Assembly (NCBI RefSeq): GCF_958979055.1
Contig: NC_084886.1
Coordinates: 16,658,654 to 16,722,653 of the forward strand
Reading direction: 5' to 3'
Length of the DNA stretch: 64,000 nt
Source of the DNA: Alnus glutinosa
Taxonomy: Eukaryota; Streptophyta; Magnoliopsida; Fagales; Betulaceae
Position 1 is the stretch's first letter. The number at the start of each line of letters is the position of its first letter. This document shows positions 59,711 to 64,000 of the stretch, piece by piece. Both the position numbers and the translations under genes were made by a program. The notes beneath the pieces were generated by a model that was not told the DNA's origin, did no database searches, and saw nothing but the letters and a program-made list of their open reading frames with translations.

Positions 59711-59896
59711 TGGAGGTGGGAGACCAACAACTGGCTCTGTTTTAAAAAAACTAAAGTAGTGCGAGTTTTGTTTATTTGGACAATAATGGAGTAGGGAAGG
59801 GTAGTTTGGGGATTTTTTTATTATTTTAAGTTGGACTGGGTTGGAGCAATGAGATTGAATTTTTGGAGTTTAGATTAGGGAGAAATCTAAAGTGGA

Positions 59897-59903
59897 TTTT
59901 ATA
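59897..59903 (-). promoter_or_regulatory. Candidate TATA box of the ATP sulfurylase gene
   Basis: The minus strand reads CCTATAAAATCC, about 190 bases upstream of the ATG, a reasonable 5' UTR length. It lies just downstream of a CT-rich stretch. Confidence 0.55.
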
Positions 59904-59910
59904 GGAAGTG

Positions 59911-61900
59911 GAGAGAGAGAAAGCGTGGAGCCAACATGAGGGGATGAACTTGGACACTTTTTTTGCCGCCACCTCTTTTGTTTTGTCTTTTTGCCTTTCT
60001 TTTTCTTTATTAATTGCAGGAATAAATTAGGAAGCTATTTGGGCACCCATGTTATTGCTCTATCATAGGTTTGGGACCTGAAATACCATAATTATCCTTC
60101 CATGAGGGAATTAGGGCAATGGTTTTTACCTTCTGTGATGAAGTACATTAAAACTGATTGTAAAATCTTTGACAGATTCATGCATTGAGATCTTTCAAAA
60201 ATAGTTGAATGATTATTACACCATTAGCTACGAATTGATTTGTAGTTAATTCTTACAAATTATAGTCTAATAAATTGTTAAATATTCTTTAATATGTAAA
60301 AAGTAAATGGGTTTTTTTTAATTATTATCAAATTTCCAAAAAACGTTGTGCAGGGATAGTATTGTCTCTTGGTAAAACAGAAGCTCGAATTATAAAAAAG
60401 GGCAGTGCCCAAATCAATGCCACCATCGTCGTATTCTTTGGACACTCGTAGATTAACTGTAGATTTTGGGTGGGTCATGGGTGTGGTGGCTTGGCATGTT
60501 TGTAATAGTGCTCTTACACTTGCCCTGAATCTTCTTTATTTGAATTCAAAGATACCTTCTGTCTAAGAACAAATAAAAAGAAAATCAGACATGTACTAGA
60601 AAACCAACATCATGCGGAAAGCAATGATCTCATCAATTTGCTCACCACACCCCTGAATGTCTACCAAATTGAACATACCCCATTTCTCGTCCAAATACAG
60701 AAGCACCTTTACATGGGTGTCAAAAGACGAATTTTCTTCTTCGTCTTTATCATAATATAAGCCTATAAGGGTCAAGGAGACTATCTACTTTTTTTTCACA
60801 GTTCCCTATTAACTTTCCTATTGGATAATTGCCGTCCTTTCAAAAACAAAAATATCTTGACAATCATATAATTATCATATTTACATTGGTTTTTATTCCA
60901 AGTAAGTAGGGTTGAACGGTTGTGTTCCTATTTGTGTTCTTTGGATTGGAGATTTGAATAGGATTGAAGAATTTTGAGATGATTATGTCCCATTCTTGCT
61001 CCTTACTGACCGTACGTACGTAGTGTGTTCCGTTTTTGAAACTTTGTCTACTTTAATCATTTTCTTTGACAGTTTTTTAACGGGTTGGGTCATTTATTTG
61101 ACACATTTTCAACTTTTTGAAGGTCGTCTTTATTTTTTATTTTTCTTGTAATTTTCCCATTTCTTCCTTCCTCAGGTTGAATAGGCAAAAAAAATAAATA
61201 AATAAATAACCACCTTGGATCAAATTTCTATGGAAGAATAATTATGAAGAGACTGCCAAACTTTTAAATATTTAATTTTATATATATATATATAACACCA
61301 TTAAATATAATATAGTGTTGGTGTATTTTAATAAAAATTAATAAATAAGCAATTACTTGTATAAATTCATTGTTACATAATTTATTATTAAATATTAGAA
61401 CCCATTAAATGAAATGATCCTTACAAAATATTTACAACCCCATTTTCTATAATTATTTCTACATTATGTTATTATTTAATTGTCATTGTAACTTACAAAA
61501 TAGTGCTTTGCCACTCTTAAAAATGCATGTGTACAATGGAAAAGCTATTCAAATATTTATAAATAAGATTATTTTATCTATGTTACTTTGAGGGCAACGA
61601 AAGATGTTCATTTAGTAAAACTTTAATTTGCCAACTGCATCAGTTGATATATATATATATTGAATTTCAGTTTATATATATTATTAAAATATTCAACGCC
61701 TTAAAGAAAGTAAAATATTCGTGCCTTAGCCAGTCGCTTACTTGTGATATCAAGTCTATATATAATTTTCATCTGAATGCATCTAGACGCGAAAGCTGAT
61801 AAAGTTCACAATACTTGTAAGCTTGTTGTATTATTATAAAATACTGATTTATTTTATTATTTTTCAAACCCCAAAACCAACAAATAAAATACACAGATTT
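59911..61900. other. Intergenic, no gene seen
   Basis: The part to about 60050 should hold the ATP sulfurylase promoter. The rest is AT-rich, with no supported coding sequence or transposon ends. Confidence 0.45.
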
Positions 61901-62860
61901 CAATGAAGCGCACCATTTGATTTTATTTTTTTACTTATCTTTTCAATAAAATTGCTGACTTCATTAAAACTTGAAGAATGGAAATCTGACAATACAATAC
62001 TCCAGATATCCTCATGAATGCAATTTATTCCAACCCGATCCATGCATTGTTTGACCGCTACCTTTGCAAGGGACTAGGATCCTCTCCGGTTGAAAATCAA
62101 TCGGAGAGGATCTTGTTGCCTTTGCAATACAATTTGATTTCAATGAAGCGCATCATTTGATTTTATTTTTTTATTTATCTTTTCAATAAAATTGCTGACT
62201 TCATTAAAACTTGAAGGATGGAAATCTGACAATACAATACTCCGGATATCCTCATGAATGCAATTTATTCCAACCCGATCCATGCATTGTTTGATCGCTA
62301 CCTTTGTAAGGGACTAGGATCCTCTCCGGTTGAAAATCAACCGGAGAGGATCTTGTTGCCTTTGCAAGACCATTTGATTTCAATGAAACGCATCATTTGA
62401 TTTGATTTTTTTATTTATCTTTTCAATAAAATTGCTGACTTCATTAAAACTTGAAGGATGGAAATCTGACAATACAATACTCCGGATATCCTCATGAATG
62501 CAATTTATTCCAACCCGATCCATGCATTGTTTGATCACTACCTTTGTAAGGGACTAGGATCCTCTCCGGTTGAAAATCAACAGGAGAGGATCTTGTTGCC
62601 TTTGCAAGACCATTAGATTTCAATGAAGCGCATCATTTGATTTTATTTTTTTATTTATCTTTTCAATAAAATTGCTGACTTCATTAAAACTTGAAGAATG
62701 GAAATCTGACAATACAATACTCTGGATATCCTCATGAATGCAATCTATCCCAACCCGATCCATGCATTGTTTGACCGCTACCTTTGCAAGGGACTAGGAT
62801 CCTCTCCCGTTGAAAATCAACTGGAAAGGATCTTGTTGCCTTTGCAAGACCATGGGCCGC
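61901..62860 (-). repeat. Four-unit 240-bp tandem array at a LINE 3' end
   Basis: Units start at 61901, 62141, 62381 and 62621, each marked by CAATGAA(G/A)CGCA(T/C)CATTTGA. All four are exactly 240 bp and differ by only a few bases. On the minus strand each unit holds the last codons of the LINE RNase H (GLAKATRS) and its 3' untranslated part, so the array arose by duplication of the LINE end. Each unit contains a strong hairpin built on GATCCTCTCCGGTTGA; in unit 2 it is perfect (16-bp stem, AAA loop, 62318-62352). Confidence 0.95.
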
Positions 62861-64000
62861 ATAATTAGCCTCCTTTTTAGTGTGACATATATACTTGCCA
62901 ACTACTACATGTGGTAAATACCCTTTTTACATTCTCAACTATTTGCCCATATATACTCCAGCTGGGTTCAACCATATATAAAGCATTTACCATCAGCAAA
63001 GAATCTTCTCCTAGAATGATCTGTTGTAGGCCCCACTCTTGACTGAATTTAGTCGCCCGCAATGACGCATTTGCTTATGCCACCACTAGTTTCTGCACTA
63101 TAGAGAAAAACCGGCTTGTAGCAGTATACACTCATCCTGCAAAATCTATCACAGTGATGTCGACACCCATCTGTCTGTCAGTGGTATCAATGGCGGCATC
63201 CCAATTGATTTTGAAAATTCCCTCAGGTGGAGGTCTCCACTGTAACGACCCACCCCCAATGACACAATATTGTCCGCTTTTGGCTCCCCATACCAGACTT
63301 CCCAGGAAGTCACCCATCTTGGGATTGCTCTCGCAGCGGCTCGCTTAACTGCGAAGTTCTGATAGGTTCATTGCTATCACGGCTTTAAAACGCATTGTGT
63401 CATATAGGGTGCATTTATACATATAAGCACATCCTCATTCCCAGGCGATGTGAGACGTCACATCCACTGAATATTTCCCCAACCTCCATACTTCCCACCA
63501 GTAGCTTCTCTTTTTCATTTACCTCTCGATACTCTTTTAGATAAAAGACAGCTGCTTGGATCAGAGAGTTTGGATGATCAAAAATCCCCTCATGGACCAC
63601 TGTATTTCTTCTGAATTAGATTCTCCTTGCGATTTTCGCATTAAACTCTAGCTCTTCGCCTGTGCACCAATCCATCATATATTCTATCAAATCAACAAAA
63701 TTATTTCCTTTACATGTACTTTTTTGGATTTTCCTTCCACCATACATTTTTAGCTGACAGGCAATTCCATAAGATATGTTTAACCAATTCACAATCCAAA
63801 TTACAAAGAACACATAAAGAGTCTTAAACAATACCCCTCTAATACAAATTATCTTTTGTAAGGGGGATATTATTGCAAGTCGGCTTGCAAGAGAAAGTTC
63901 TTGACTGTATTAGGCACCTTCAGACCCCAAATTGTTTTCCAAAAAATATGCATTGTTGAAGCTGTTGATCCCTTGCCACCCATCTCCTCTTGTCTATCTT
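62621..64000 (-). mobile_element. LINE (L1-type), leaves the window at the right edge
   Basis: On the minus strand: WGLKVPNTVKNFL (about 63950-63900) and the zf-RVT connection (63830-63620), then, after an inserted solo LTR, RNase H: RPPPEGIFKINWDAAIDTTD (63230-63160), EWGLQQIILGEDSLLMVNAL (about 63030-62970) and AHGLAKAT near 62850. Frameshifts separate these parts. Its 3' end is expanded into the 240-bp array. It differs from the LINE at 40.3-42.7 kb at nearly every position compared, so it is another lineage or an old divergence. Confidence 0.88.
63241..63462 (-). mobile_element. Cassandra solo LTR carrying a 5S rRNA-like region
   Basis: This 222-bp unit reads TGTGACGTCTCACATCGCC to GGGTGGGTCGTTACA on the minus strand and is flanked by the 5-bp target duplication TCCAC (63236-63240 and 63463-63467). 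Inside, about 63370-63280, is a 5S rRNA-derived stretch: TATCAGAACTTCGCAGTTAA, GAGAGCAATCCCAAGATGGG, TGACTTCCTGGGAAGTC. These hold the A box, intermediate element and C box of the 5S polymerase III promoter. That combination defines Cassandra elements. Without internal region or second LTR it is a solo LTR, left by recombination. It sits within the LINE and is therefore younger than it. Confidence 0.93.

Noticed and set aside
59195-59794. 199-residue plus-strand open frame over ATP sulfurylase exon 1
   Set aside because: It is the shadow of the GC-rich coding exon, whose protein is clearly recognised on the other strand.
63280-63370. 5S rRNA gene
   Set aside because: The match covers only the central and 3' promoter part, lacks a proper 5S start and lies within an LTR with its own target duplication. 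It is the 5S-derived part of Cassandra.

Overview
The window is nuclear DNA of a flowering plant, most likely a woody eudicot. The signs are an intron-split plastid-type ATP sulfurylase gene, intronless plant-type plasma-membrane Ca2+-ATPase genes of the ACA12/ACA13 kind, a DUF247 gene relic, a Cassandra 5S-bearing solo LTR, plant L1-type LINEs, a tRNA-derived SINE and CACTA, hAT and MITE elements in AT-rich, homopolymer-rich DNA. I cannot name the species from sequence alone.

Layout. 1-7155 is the left-cut end of a Ty3/gypsy retrotransposon on the minus strand (Gag, protease, primer site and one very long LTR, with a LINE 3' end inserted in the LTR). 7.2-18.6 kb is gene-poor: CT microsatellites, an unidentified minus-strand repeat-like unit, a broken DUF247 gene (10.55-11.83 kb) and a second, inverted relic of the same LTR family (15.2-16.45 kb). 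18.7-51 kb is a Ca2+-ATPase cluster. An intact intronless gene lies at 20274-23390. A near-identical tandem copy at 47613-50670 carries a 2-bp deletion just after the phosphorylation motif. Two decayed copies lie in inverted orientation between them (34.26-35.29 kb plus, 36.28-37.14 kb minus). The cluster has been spread apart by a young Ty1/copia element (24356-29437, with 5-bp target duplications), a non-autonomous CACTA element (30890-32268), MITEs, a hAT transposase relic, a 5'-truncated LINE (40346-42668) and a BTB/POZ gene fragment. 51-54 kb holds small copia, MITE and TRIM relics. 54770-59710 is a five-exon ATP sulfurylase gene on the minus strand, with a miR395-type site in exon 1 and a SINE and a minisatellite in intron 1. 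61.9-64 kb is another LINE on the minus strand, with a four-unit 240-bp tandem array at its 3' end and a Cassandra solo LTR inserted in it.

Working genes. Only two genes look functional: the Ca2+-ATPase at 20.3 kb (calmodulin-regulated Ca2+ export) and the ATP sulfurylase (first step of sulfate assimilation in plastids). They are not functionally linked; they are neighbours by position. The second Ca2+-ATPase copy is intact apart from one frameshift, so it is either very recently dead or misassembled.

I did not find a clearly new biological system. The most interesting material is the Ca2+-ATPase cluster. Its N-terminal regulatory region has diverged strongly while the catalytic body has stayed almost identical, gene 1 has an in-frame 22-residue duplication there, and an already decayed copy was duplicated in inverted orientation.
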